Below, piece after piece: positions 19,779 through 28,025 of a stretch of 64,000 nucleotides of DNA (position 1 is the stretch's first letter; every line of letters starts with the position of its first letter). Source of the DNA: Paenibacillus sp. sptzw28. Lineage in GTDB: Bacteria; Bacillota; Bacilli; Paenibacillales; Paenibacillaceae. The stretch is taken from contig NZ_CP080545.1 in the NCBI RefSeq assembly GCF_019550795.1, positions 6,036,891-6,100,890 of the forward strand. Direction: 5' to 3'. The notes below the pieces were generated by a model, which worked only from the letters and a program-made list of their open reading frames with translations, was not told where the DNA came from and made no database searches. A program made the translations under genes and the position numbers.

Positions 19779-21035
19779 TCATCCACTCCTTGTCATTTCC
19801 GAAACCATCGGTTCATGTTGAATGGCCATCCTCATTTCCCGCAGCAGTTCCCATAACATCCCGGCCAGTATTATGACGTTCACAATGGAGATCCACAGCC
19901 CGGTCGCGGGATGCACGTCGTTGTTCAATACAATGACAAGGTTAAAAAATACCGTCACGGTCAATCCGCCCGCAGCAGCGATCCATCGCTTATCTGTCAT
20001 GGCGGCCATTATGGCGAATACAAGCGCCGGTATGCTGTACCTCTCATGAATCTCGGTTGGAAGCATGAAGAAAGCAAAGCTGACCGCTGCAGAGGCTTTG
20101 AGCAGAATACCGCTGGTGCTTGCTTCCCGGGAAACGAAAACATAAATGCATATAAAGACAACAGCCGCCAGCAGCAGCAATAAACCAAAATTCCGCATCG
20201 TCAATCCTGGAAGCAGGAATTCTGTATCGTTAGTATTCGGGTTGACGCCGATGAGGTAAAACCATATGTTCATCGCATTCAAGGTGGCCGACGTAAAGTA
20301 GCCGACGGCACTAGTGTAAGCTTGACTGATCATTCTGCCCAAGCTGCCGGCTGCCTCGAAATACGCGGCGGTTACCAGCCAGGGTGCAATAAAGCCGAGC
20401 GCCCAGTACAGAAAAGGCTTCACCCTGCGCTCCCGGACCAGCGTCACCAGCAGCCATACACCGATAACCGGCAGCACCGTCACCGCCTGAAACTTGGTGA
20501 GAAGCGCCACCGCGAAGAGCAAGCCGCTCAGCCACGGACGGCGGGCCAGCTGCAGCACCGCGATAACCATAAGCATGCTGTGCAGCATATCGACCTGCCC
20601 CCAGGCGGCGCTGTCGGTTATAAGCGCCGGGTTAAGGGCAAAGAGCAGAAGAATTAAAGCTCGCCAATTCATGCTCTTGATGCTTGCCGTCAGTTTGACG
20701 GCAGCCAGTATAGCGGCGAAATCGATAAGAAGCAGAATAAATTTGAAAGAGAGCGCGCCTGCCTGAGGCGAAATGCCGAATACATTCGCAATATCTCCGT
20801 AAGCACCAAGCAGCAGCAGGAACAACGGCGGGTAATTGATGCTTCCGTTACTTGCATAAGCGCCGCTCAGACCGTTCTGCTGAACCGCCTCCATCCAACG
20901 CACGAACAGCATCTGGTCGGACCAAAACCCTGTAAACGAAGAGGCGACTATGAGCCGCACAATCCATGCGGCCGCAAGAAGCATGACCACATACATGATA
21001 AATGCAGATCTATCCGTTTTACCCGCTATTTCCAT
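19779..21035 (-). CDS. Membrane glycosyltransferase (GT-C fold, mannosyltransferase-like)
   Basis: A 418-residue protein with about ten membrane helices and the GT-C pattern: an early acidic loop (SSFTGFWSDQMLFVRWMEAV), SINYPPLFLLLLGAYGD, then TDSAAWGQVDMLHSMLM. It resembles polyprenyl-phosphate-mannose/galactose-dependent transferases. ATG at 21035 is chosen because AAAGGAGG precedes it by six bases; the frame extends 13 codons upstream. First gene of the operon; its stop is four bases from the next start. Acceptor unknown, probably a cell-wall polymer or surface protein. Confidence 0.8.
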   Translation of the reverse strand: MEIAGKTDRSAFIMYVVMLLAAAWIVRLIVASSFTGFWSDQMLFVRWMEAVQQNGLSGAYASNGSINYPPLFLLLLGAYGDIANVFGISPQAGALSFKFILLLIDFAAILAAVKLTASIKSMNWRALILLLFALNPALITDSAAWGQVDMLHSMLMVIAVLQLARRPWLSGLLFAVALLTKFQAVTVLPVIGVWLLVTLVRERRVKPFLYWALGFIAPWLVTAAYFEAAGSLGRMISQAYTSAVGYFTSATLNAMNIWFYLIGVNPNTNDTEFLLPGLTMRNFGLLLLLAAVVFICIYVFVSREASTSGILLKASAAVSFAFFMLPTEIHERYSIPALVFAIMAAMTDKRWIAAAGGLTVTVFFNLVIVLNNDVHPATGLWISIVNVIILAGMLWELLREMRMAIQHEPMVSEMTRSG

Positions 21036-21242
21036 AAGTTCGCCTCCTTTCAAGGAACGAATTTTGATAAGCACACAACCAGTATGGCAAAGCCATGTGA
21101 AAATCGCGTGAAGCCGCCGTTCCGTTTTTTTCGTGGCTGCCCTCTTTAATTGCCATTAGCCTCCTAACAGTTCCCATCCTTCTTTGTGTTATACTGGTAG
21201 AAAGAGAACATCAGTTCCCGTTACATGGAAGGGAGTGTTTGA

Positions 21243-22184
21243 ATGGCAAAACAAACGTTCGAGCCGGCGACAACCAAACAGACCCTTAACCGGGTCACCG
21301 CCAAATCAATGCCGTTCGACTGGTCGATCAATCCATATCGCGGCTGCACTCACGGCTGCAGCTTCTGTTATGCCCGGGCATTTCAAAGCTTTCTCGGAAG
21401 AGATGCCGAGGACGAATTTCAAAACCGGATTATTGTGAAGGAAAATGCGGCCGAAGCTCTGGAAGCCCAGCTGTCCAAGAACGCAAAAAAATACAGCGGC
21501 GATCTGGATGCAGCCGCAAGACATATCGGGTGGGTTGCGCTCGGCACCGCCACTGACCCTTATCAGCCGGTCGAAGGAAAAGCGAGGATTACGAGAGAAT
21601 GCCTTAAGGTCCTTGCAAAATACCGCATAATGACCAGCATTACGACTCGGTCGCCGCTGATCCTTCGGGACCGGGATATTCTGGCCGGAATGAACTACCT
21701 TACCGTAAACATCAGCATCGGCACGCTTCGCGCCGACATAACACGGAAGCTCGAGCCCGGTTCTCCTCTTCCGGCCAAACGGCTCGAGGCCGTTGAAGGT
21801 CTTACGCGGCATGGAATCAGTGCAGGGGCTATCATAGCTCCGATACTCCCCTGCCTAACCGATGCCGGCAAAGATTTGGAGCTGGTGGTTGCCGCCATCA
21901 AGAACCGCGGGGCTTCGTTCGCGTATGCCGGCCTGCTGCGCCTTACCCCGGATGTGAAGGCATGGTATTTGCGGACGCTCGAGACTCACTTCCCCCATTT
22001 GCTCCCGGCTTACAACAATCTTTATTCAGGCGCTTACGCGAGCCGCGCATATTCGGATCACCTGATGGAAAAAGTGAGCAGACTCCTCGAACGATATGAA
22101 TTGAGCTCCAGGCCCACCTGGCGTGCTGAACCGAGAGAATCCCAGCCGCCTGCCCATGCGGAGCAGCTTGAATTTTCTTTTTAG
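21243..22184 (+). CDS. Radical SAM protein (Rv2578c/SplB-like)
   Basis: A 313-residue radical SAM protein with the cluster motif CTHGCSFC (Cys 35, 39, 42; spacing CX3CX2C) following DWSINPYRG. Further family signs: GTATDPYQPVEGK and TITTRSPLILRD. Such proteins are related to spore photoproduct lyase and are often annotated as DNA repair photolyases, but the actual reaction of this subgroup is not established. GAAGGGAG precedes the ATG. It is divergent from the glycosyltransferase operon and stands alone. Confidence 0.9.
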   Translation: MAKQTFEPATTKQTLNRVTAKSMPFDWSINPYRGCTHGCSFCYARAFQSFLGRDAEDEFQNRIIVKENAAEALEAQLSKNAKKYSGDLDAAARHIGWVALGTATDPYQPVEGKARITRECLKVLAKYRIMTSITTRSPLILRDRDILAGMNYLTVNISIGTLRADITRKLEPGSPLPAKRLEAVEGLTRHGISAGAIIAPILPCLTDAGKDLELVVAAIKNRGASFAYAGLLRLTPDVKAWYLRTLETHFPHLLPAYNNLYSGAYASRAYSDHLMEKVSRLLERYELSSRPTWRAEPRESQPPAHAEQLEFSF

Positions 22185-22279
22185 CTCAGTTAAGAAGAAC
22201 CGGCTGTCACCTCACGAAGCATTCGCCTGGCTGCTCCTCCGCACTTGGCTCGGTCCCTTCGTTTGCCGCAGCACAAAAA

Positions 22280-22300
22280 GAGCACCCTTACGCGGTGCTC
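22280..22300 (-). terminator. Unassigned hairpin with minus-strand T run
   Basis: GAGCACC (22280-22286) pairs with GGTGCTC (22294-22300), and five T residues follow on the minus strand. No convincing minus-strand gene ends here. It may mark the end of a lost gene or reduce antisense transcription. Confidence 0.4.
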
Positions 22301-22437
22301 CGGTATTGGTCGAGCTGAATTGGGCGGCAGATAGGCCGGCAGGATCGTGCATAATCTCACTATGTTGATGCACTCGGCGCCCACTCCAGACATACGATGG
22401 GATAATACCTTTGTCACGCTGGAGGAGATACCTTACT

Positions 22438-23475
22438 ATGGCAACGGAAATCAAGCTGGCAGCCGTCGGAGACATCTTGATGATAGGCCCCCTCCTGAAA
22501 TCGGCCAGAACCAATGATAATAACTACGCTTTTACATCCATATTCAAGAACGTTGCCCCGCTCTTGAGGCAAGCCGATCTGGTAATCGGCAACCTGGAGA
22601 CGCCGCTCGCCGGAAGGGAAGCGGCTTATACGAAGGGAAACGCGCGCACAGGCTTCTCCATGTTCAACTGTCCGGATGAACTAGCTTCCGCTTTGAAGGA
22701 AACAGGCTTCAACGTGTTATCCACCGCGAACAATCACTGCATGGACCGGGGAGCGAAGGGGCTGGTCAGGACCCTGAAAGTACTGGATGAGCACGAGCTG
22801 GCTCATACCGGTACGTATTCGTCCGACCCAGGCGAGGATAACCATCTCATACTTGATGTAAAAGGAATAAAAATCGGGGTAGTCAGCTACTCGAAAGGAA
22901 CCAATAATATCCTTCTCCCTGATGGCAGGGCGTGGATGGTTAATATAATCGATCCGAATAATCACGGGAAAATCGCCGAACATATACGGAGGCTGGCGGA
23001 CAAGGTCGATCTCGTCGTCGTCTGCCTTCATATCGGCAAGGAATGCCGCCATATTCCTCTGCCCAAATCACGACAGCTCGTTAATTTGCTGCTGGATAGC
23101 GGCGCTCATGTTATCTTGGGCAATCATCCGCACGTCATTCAACCGGCCTTCCTTACCAAAGGCGGCAGTTTTGCCATCTACTCGCTCGGTAATTTTATAT
23201 CGACCCGGCTGTACCGCAATCCAGCTACCAACTGCGGCGTGATAGTCCAGCTGACGATAAGGAAAGAAACGGATGGAACCGTTAACGTGACGGATGCCGC
23301 TTTCGTCCCGACTTGGTCCACCCGGCTCAAGACGGCGAACGGGATAAAGTACCGGATTCTGCCGATTCGCGCAGCGATGCTGAGGCCCGAACCCGGCCAA
23401 ACCGCATCCGACCGACAGCTGATGATTAAAATATGGAAGCGAACGAGACCGTTTCTATCCGACGGCCGCTCCTGA
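22438..23475 (+). CDS. CapA/PgsA-family metallophosphatase-like protein
   Basis: A 345-residue member of the CapA family (poly-gamma-glutamate synthesis protein CapA), a calcineurin-like phosphoesterase fold. Visible motifs: AVGDILMIGPLL (metal Asp), VIGNLETPLAG (Asn-Leu-Glu), STANNHCMDRG, VVCLHIGKE (His) and VILGNHPHVIQP. Unlike Bacillus CapA it has no N-terminal membrane anchor, so it appears cytoplasmic. GGAGGAG lies ten bases before ATG 22438; a TTG at 22411 precedes that site and is rejected. No other capsule genes are adjacent. Role in capsule formation is unproven. Confidence 0.88.
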   Translation: MATEIKLAAVGDILMIGPLLKSARTNDNNYAFTSIFKNVAPLLRQADLVIGNLETPLAGREAAYTKGNARTGFSMFNCPDELASALKETGFNVLSTANNHCMDRGAKGLVRTLKVLDEHELAHTGTYSSDPGEDNHLILDVKGIKIGVVSYSKGTNNILLPDGRAWMVNIIDPNNHGKIAEHIRRLADKVDLVVVCLHIGKECRHIPLPKSRQLVNLLLDSGAHVILGNHPHVIQPAFLTKGGSFAIYSLGNFISTRLYRNPATNCGVIVQLTIRKETDGTVNVTDAAFVPTWSTRLKTANGIKYRILPIRAAMLRPEPGQTASDRQLMIKIWKRTRPFLSDGRS

Positions 23476-23725
23476 TCCATGCGTGGACCATAGCTGAAGA
23501 TTCATAGTGACGACGTAATAAAACATTTGGTGGATAAAGGTGACGACTATCCAAATAAATATACGTTCAAACCAATGAAGCTTAAATGCCGAGACCCCGG
23601 TAAATATCAATAAAAGCAGATTGAGTTGACAGAACAATAGACAAAACCATCAACAAGCTCCTTATACTTTGACGACATACACAGCATTATCTTATCCATA
23701 TAACGACAAGGAAAAACATACAAAA
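23476..23725. other. Gene-free spacer
   Basis: No confident gene. A minus-strand frame here encodes about 60 mostly hydrophobic residues (IWIVVTFIHQMFYYVVTMNL) and ends inside the capA-like gene; it lacks a proper start and may be the tail of a lost membrane protein. Confidence 0.4.
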
Positions 23726-23748
23726 AAGCCGCCAAACGAAGGCGGCTT
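23726..23748 (-). terminator. Strong terminator of the small frameshifted gene
   Basis: AAGCCGCC (23726-23733) pairs with GGCGGCTT (23741-23748); six T residues follow on the minus strand. It lies 17 bases past the stop of the small gene. Confidence 0.85.
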
Positions 23749-23764
23749 ATGCTCTTGGTGAGTC

Positions 23765-23939
23765 CTAAGGCTCGATGATTTCATCGAGCTTCGGAATCCC
23801 GGTTTCTGCTTGCTGCTTCAACGTCTTGATCCAGCTCGCTCTCTCCTTGAATTGTCACAGCTGCCGCCGCCTGTTGCTCAAGCTGCTTTTCAATCTGCCC
23901 TATTCCATGCGCTTCCTGGTGCTGTCTGCTGCTGGCCAT
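23765..23939 (-). pseudogene. Small protein gene with an apparent frameshift
   Basis: ATG at 23939 follows GGGAGGG. The first frame encodes MASSRQHQEAHGIGQIEKQ and more helix-forming residues. Near codon 29 the coding pattern moves to the +1 frame, which reads QFKERASWIKTLKQQAETG, ends in IPKLDEIIEP and stops at 23765, just before the terminator. In the first frame the product would end after 52 residues with a non-helical tail. Removing one base near 23855 joins them into a 57-residue acidic helical protein. Either the gene is mutated or the sequence has an indel error. Function unknown. Confidence 0.6.
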
Positions 23940-24162
23940 ATCTCGTTCCCTCCCTCTATCCGCCTTATACTTCTTATGGCTTCACTGACTTTTTGCCGAA
24001 AGTGCAATATCTATACTCACTGACAGAAGCGTAGAAATACGTGAATTCTCGTAAAAAAACCACTTTGTTTATCGAATGGACACTACCTTTGTCACCCAGG
24101 CAGGGAGTGGGAAAGAGAATCGCGAATAACCTTAACATAAAATTCCGAACGGAGTGATCGAA

Positions 24163-24684
24163 ATGAGTGCTTTGAAAACGAGGGATGCCGCCGAGGCGCT
24201 TGGAGTAAGCCAAACAACCATTAAACGCTGGGTCTTCAATTTCTCGCATACCTTTCAGAAGGATCGCTTTGGGCACTACATATTCACTGAACAGGATATA
24301 AGCCGGCTGCATTATATCAAGAGCAGAGTTGAACTTGGGGACAGTATCGATCAGATTACGCTCCCCTCCGAAATTCCCGCCGAATCTGCGAAGAATGATA
24401 CGGACGGGGACGAGGATACGGAAGAAATGATCTCCCGCATCCGGCAGATTGAACGCTCGCTTGCGCAGAAAGCCGACGAGGTCGTTTCGATGCAGATTCT
24501 TCAGCATCGTAAAGAGCTGGAAGAGCTTCGGCTTGTCGTCGAACAGCTGGCCGCCTCAGTCGAGAGTATGCAGGGACAGGCCGCCAAACATACCGCCCCG
24601 CAGGAAGAGATTCATAATTCGGCCATGCGCCAGGTTCACAATAAGAAACGAAGTCTATTTCGCTCTTTATTCCAATTTCTGTAA
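24163..24684 (+). CDS. MerR-type HTH and coiled-coil protein, RacA-like
   Basis: A 173-residue protein with an N-terminal MerR-like HTH (TRDAAEALGVSQTTIKRW, then FGHYIFTEQDISRL) and a central coiled coil containing LAQKADEVVSMQILQHRKEL, followed by a basic C-terminus (KKRSLFRSLFQFL). This order and the LAQKADEVV segment match RacA, which anchors the chromosome origin to the cell pole during sporulation of Bacillus. The basic amphipathic tail could contact membrane. ATG 24163 has GGAG eight bases upstream; GTG 24154 lies on that site. No DivIVA or other segregation gene is adjacent. Confidence 0.7.
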   Translation: MSALKTRDAAEALGVSQTTIKRWVFNFSHTFQKDRFGHYIFTEQDISRLHYIKSRVELGDSIDQITLPSEIPAESAKNDTDGDEDTEEMISRIRQIERSLAQKADEVVSMQILQHRKELEELRLVVEQLAASVESMQGQAAKHTAPQEEIHNSAMRQVHNKKRSLFRSLFQFL

Positions 24685-24817
24685 TCAAATCCCGATGACT
24701 TACGGCGAGCTTCTTCACTATGAAACTTATTCACCAAACTTTAAACGATCTTTCATCTCATTTTAAGGTCTATCAACTACAATAAGATTCATAACACACT
24801 GAAATGAGGAAATACCC

Positions 24818-25246
24818 ATGAATCCGAAACGCATTATTATTATCGGCTCGATGGTATTCGCTCTTACTATGGGCACTGGGCTGTGGTCTGACGATGCGAA
24901 CGCAAGCCCGCTTGAAGAATACGGCGCTTATGATATCAAAGAACCGGAACCGCCGGCCCCAACCGTGAACGTAGTCATGAATGACGATTTAATCGAGGTG
25001 CTCGGGGTATCGTCCGATGAAGAAATATATGATGCCCTGTACAGCGGCAAATCGCTTGCCGAAATCGCCTCAGCTAACCATATGGATGTTCAGAGCGTAA
25101 TCGATCTGCAGATTGCCCAATTGACGGAGCAATTAAATACACGCCTGGCCAATGGAAGCCTTTCATTCCATCAATATCAGGCACAGAAATCGGAACTGAT
25201 GGAAATCATCACGAAGAGCGCTTACGGTCATAAGAATATGAACTGA
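24818..25246 (+). CDS. Secreted small protein with DUF2680-like helical motif
   Basis: A 142-residue protein with a Sec signal peptide (IIIIGSMVFALTMGTGLW, cleavage near NASPLEE). The mature part is acidic and holds VLGVSSDEEIYDALYSGKS followed by LAEIASANHMDVQSVIDL, a pattern seen in secreted DUF2680-like and spore-associated proteins of Firmicutes. No catalytic residues are evident. AATGAGGAAAT precedes ATG. Function unknown; a surface or spore role is a guess. Confidence 0.75.
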   Translation: MNPKRIIIIGSMVFALTMGTGLWSDDANASPLEEYGAYDIKEPEPPAPTVNVVMNDDLIEVLGVSSDEEIYDALYSGKSLAEIASANHMDVQSVIDLQIAQLTEQLNTRLANGSLSFHQYQAQKSELMEIITKSAYGHKNMN

Positions 25247-25251
25247 AAAAA

Positions 25252-25276
25252 ACAGGCTGCCCCCCGGCAGCCCGTT
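25252..25276. terminator. Hairpin terminator after the secreted protein
   Basis: GGCTGCC (25255-25261) pairs with GGCAGCC (25266-25272) across CCCC. The seven-T tract is on the minus strand; on the plus strand only GTTTA follows. It probably works for the gene ending at 25246, and may stop minus-strand transcripts too. Confidence 0.55.
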
Positions 25277-25518
25277 TACACCTCTGCAAACATTTTAACC
25301 GTTCTCGTAATAAATCTTCCAGGCTGACACCGAGGGAGTTGCTTACTGTTCCATCATAATGACCGGCGAAGTCATATGACCAGTGATTGCAGTCACCCTA
25401 ATTGTCATTAAAAGTAATGGGGAGATTCTGAAGAGCAAGCGGTTCAGCATAGGTGCCTCCGGTTCATCGGGAAGCCGCCCGGCAAAGGGGATTGATTCAA
25501 GTGTAACCAGCCCTGCAA

Positions 25519-25725
25519 ATGGGGTATTCCGATCTTTATCTCGTGGGCTTCTCATTGTTTGGTGTCGGTTTGGAGTGGATATCCGTTATGGCAGGTGTTT
25601 ATACTTACAAAGGCTGGAATCTAATGTATTCTTTCACAGTCTACTTCTATAGCCTAGCCTTCCTGCTGCTTCTATTCAAGATGGCGATGAGGCACTACAA
25701 GAAAACAAAGCTGCCCGGCCGTTGA
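25519..25725 (+). pseudogene. C-terminal remnant of a CBO0543-like membrane protein
   Basis: Sixty-eight residues with GFSLFGVGLEWISVMAGVYT and a second helix (FYSLAFLLLLFKMAMRHY) resemble the last two helices of the CBO0543 family, common spore-former membrane proteins of about 150 residues. The upstream two-thirds is absent and no ribosome site is present. The preceding 250 bases hold no matching frame, so this looks like a truncated gene. Confidence 0.45.
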
Positions 25726-25758
25726 AACCCCGGGCTAGCTTTGCCATGTGCTATTACA

Positions 25759-26715
25759 TCAAGCATTCCGCCGGTGCGGAGTAAGAAAGCGCGCATTTAC
25801 GATATTCTGAAAATCCCCGCGAACACAGCCTTTAATGTTATGAATCAATTCGGAAATATTGGCCTCTCGCGCAGTATCGGTATACCACGCCGTTCCCGGT
25901 GTAAATACAACATTATCAAGCGTATATAACGGGTTGTGGCTAACCTGAATCAGGTCGTCGAGTCCCGCTCCCGCAATTCTCCTCTCCCGCAGTATTGTAT
26001 ATAACGCTTCCTCATCGATCAGATTGCCCCGGCTGGTGTTAATCAATAAAGCCCCCGGCTTCATGCTAGCCAGAAGTTCGGCCGTCAGCAGCCCTTTCGT
26101 CGATTTATTGGCCGGCACGTGCAGTGAGAGGACATCGCTTTCCCTCACTACGGCATCAATATCCTTCGTTTCAATTCCCGGGACTGTTTGACCGGAACGG
26201 TTCGTGCCGATTACTTTCATCCCGAAGCCTTGGGCGATGCGCGCGACAGCCCTCCCGATACGGCCGGTTCCGACAATTCCCATCGTGCGTCCGGACAATT
26301 CAGCCGCCAGAAAAGGGCCGTAAACATGGCTTTGCCCTTCTCTGACAAGGGTATCCGCCCTGATAATGCGCCGGTTTACCGCCATTAACAGGGCAAATAC
26401 ATGCTCGGCCACCGACTGGGCGGAATATTCGGGGCAGTTCGACACCGCAATACCGGCCGCTCCGGCCGCCTCGATATCGATTAAATCATATCCCGTCATG
26501 ACAAGGCTGATGTATTTCAACCTTTGAACACGGCGCAAAACGCCGGCGCGCAGCGGCGTCCATTCCACAATGGCTATGTCAGCCTCTGATAAACGCCGGA
26601 GCGCGGTTGCTTCATCCGGCCGATCTTCATAAACCTCGAACTCTCCGAGCTCTTCCATCTCCCGCACGAAATAATCCGGCAAGTAGGTTGGTTCATCCAG
26701 GTAGACGATTCTCAT
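25759..26715 (-). CDS. D-2-hydroxyacid dehydrogenase family protein with altered catalytic triad; possible imine reductase
   Basis: A 318-residue NAD(P)-dependent oxidoreductase of the D-isomer-specific 2-hydroxyacid dehydrogenase superfamily. The dinucleotide motif MGIVGTGRIGRAVARIA and the catalytic Arg (NTSRGNLIDEEAL) are intact. Two triad residues differ: where the family has Asp-Val-Phe-Glu the sequence is LDDLIQVSHNPL, and the catalytic His of Thr-Pro-His is Gly (FTPGTAWYTDTA). Reduction of a 2-keto acid by the normal mechanism is therefore doubtful. ATG 26715 overlaps the stop of the PLP enzyme (ATGA), so the two are coupled. Known precedent: indolmycin Ind5, a reductase of this superfamily working with the arginine oxidase Ind4. 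Its substrate here is inferred. Confidence 0.85.
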   Translation of the reverse strand: MRIVYLDEPTYLPDYFVREMEELGEFEVYEDRPDEATALRRLSEADIAIVEWTPLRAGVLRRVQRLKYISLVMTGYDLIDIEAAGAAGIAVSNCPEYSAQSVAEHVFALLMAVNRRIIRADTLVREGQSHVYGPFLAAELSGRTMGIVGTGRIGRAVARIAQGFGMKVIGTNRSGQTVPGIETKDIDAVVRESDVLSLHVPANKSTKGLLTAELLASMKPGALLINTSRGNLIDEEALYTILRERRIAGAGLDDLIQVSHNPLYTLDNVVFTPGTAWYTDTAREANISELIHNIKGCVRGDFQNIVNARFLTPHRRNA

Positions 26716-27857
26716 GCCTGATGGATCCTGGGGAGCGCCGACTTTAAAAGCGTGCAGGCTTGCGCAAACATCTGCGGGTTGCGGGCGAGGGCGATGCGGA
26801 TAAAGCGCTCTCCCTGTTCCTTGGCACCCCAATAAAAATGGTCGCCGGGCAGTACTCCAAGTCCGACGCCGTGAAGACGGTCAACCAGATCCACACTGCG
26901 GATATTTCCGCTTTGAATTCTGAGCCACTCAACGCTGATGGTCGAATCCGGATTATTAACGAGCAGCCCCGACGAGGAATGGATGGTTTCCCGCAGTTTT
27001 ATGCGATTCCGGTCGATCGGATCCCAGATGGCGGTCTCCAGTCCCTCCCGCTTGGTATCTTTCAAATACTCGATCAGAAGCTTAAGGATGAAAGGCGATA
27101 CGTTGAGCAGAATGTCGTTGTGAAGCTCAAGCACATCCTCAGCCAAATCCTCGCTCATTGCAAGGATGCTGCATTTTAGATCCTGGGTCGGCCACGTTTT
27201 TCCCGTATCCTCTACCATTAAATAGGAGACTTTCGAATTTTCCAGAAGCTCATATTGATCCCATGACGGATTTCTGGAGAAGAATCGGAAGGTGCAATCC
27301 ACGATCAATATTTTTTCATGCTTTTTACAAAGGTAAACAAGCCGTTCCCACTCATCCCGTGACATTTCAAACCCTGTCGGATTATTGGGCAGCGTTACGA
27401 ATACAGCATCCGTGGTTAGACCTGCGAAGGTGTCCTCAAGCCGCTCAAGTCTGAGATCCTCTTCATGAACAGGCATCAGCTTCACACGTCTTCTCTGCAG
27501 AATTGTCGCGAGATTATCGAAACAAGGATGCAGTAAAGTGACAGATAGATCCCTTGAAGCCAGGAAGGTCGCGATCAAATCTGTCGATAATGAAGCGGAA
27601 TAGCAGAACAGGGTCCGACTGAGACGAACGGCGGAATACTGTCCGGCGAGCGAATAGAAAAGATAGCGGAACTCCTCTTCAAGGTCGGATTGCTTCGAGA
27701 GTTCGGTGTAATCGAACAGTTCAGGCAGTTTCCGGATTATTTGCTGCTGCGTCGTTGTTTGCGGTTGATGGGCGTGGCCATCTGCAACATTAAACAGCTG
27801 ATTAATGCCGATCGATTCATATCTTGTAAGGTTAGGCAACCGCTCTAAGGACTTCAA
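26712..27857 (-). CDS. PLP-dependent enzyme resembling arginine oxidases/hydroxylases (MppP/Ind4 type)
   Basis: A fold-type I PLP enzyme of 381 residues annotated by most pipelines as aminotransferase class I/II. It carries signatures I associate with O2-using arginine oxidases/hydroxylases such as MppP, RohP and Ind4: an N-terminal NVADGHAHQPQTTTQQ lid segment, CYSASLSTDLIA, HPCFDNLA, VTLPNNPTG, the lysine region EDTGKTWPTQDLK and DILLNVSPFILKLL. The usual SxSK of aminotransferases is replaced by DTGK. Expected chemistry is oxidation of L-arginine to 2-keto, 4-hydroxy or dehydro products. The start is TTG at 27857 behind GGAGGAGGAGG. It overlaps the reductase-like gene by four bases and faces a Mur ligase. 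Confidence 0.8.
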   Translation of the reverse strand: MKSLERLPNLTRYESIGINQLFNVADGHAHQPQTTTQQQIIRKLPELFDYTELSKQSDLEEEFRYLFYSLAGQYSAVRLSRTLFCYSASLSTDLIATFLASRDLSVTLLHPCFDNLATILQRRRVKLMPVHEEDLRLERLEDTFAGLTTDAVFVTLPNNPTGFEMSRDEWERLVYLCKKHEKILIVDCTFRFFSRNPSWDQYELLENSKVSYLMVEDTGKTWPTQDLKCSILAMSEDLAEDVLELHNDILLNVSPFILKLLIEYLKDTKREGLETAIWDPIDRNRIKLRETIHSSSGLLVNNPDSTISVEWLRIQSGNIRSVDLVDRLHGVGLGVLPGDHFYWGAKEQGERFIRIALARNPQMFAQACTLLKSALPRIHQA

Positions 27858-28025
27858 TAGCCTCCTCCTCCCCTAATATCTGTAAATCGTTTCCATACAC
27901 TATATGGGCCAATACCGTGCGATGACCTCGTCATAAGCCTATTTTCCATGAAAACGCCGCCCACTCGATTCGCAGCCTCCGAACATAGACTAACGCATAT
28001 ACCGTTTAATAAAGGTGGAATCGTT

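Noticed and set aside
23455-23637. A minus-strand hydrophobic frame of 60 codons
   Set aside because: It begins at a TTG without a ribosome site and runs into the capA-like gene; at most a gene tail.
25343-25555. A minus-strand 70-codon frame ending near a strong minus-strand terminator
   Set aside because: No family pattern and no ribosome site; kept only as a reason to note the terminator's direction.
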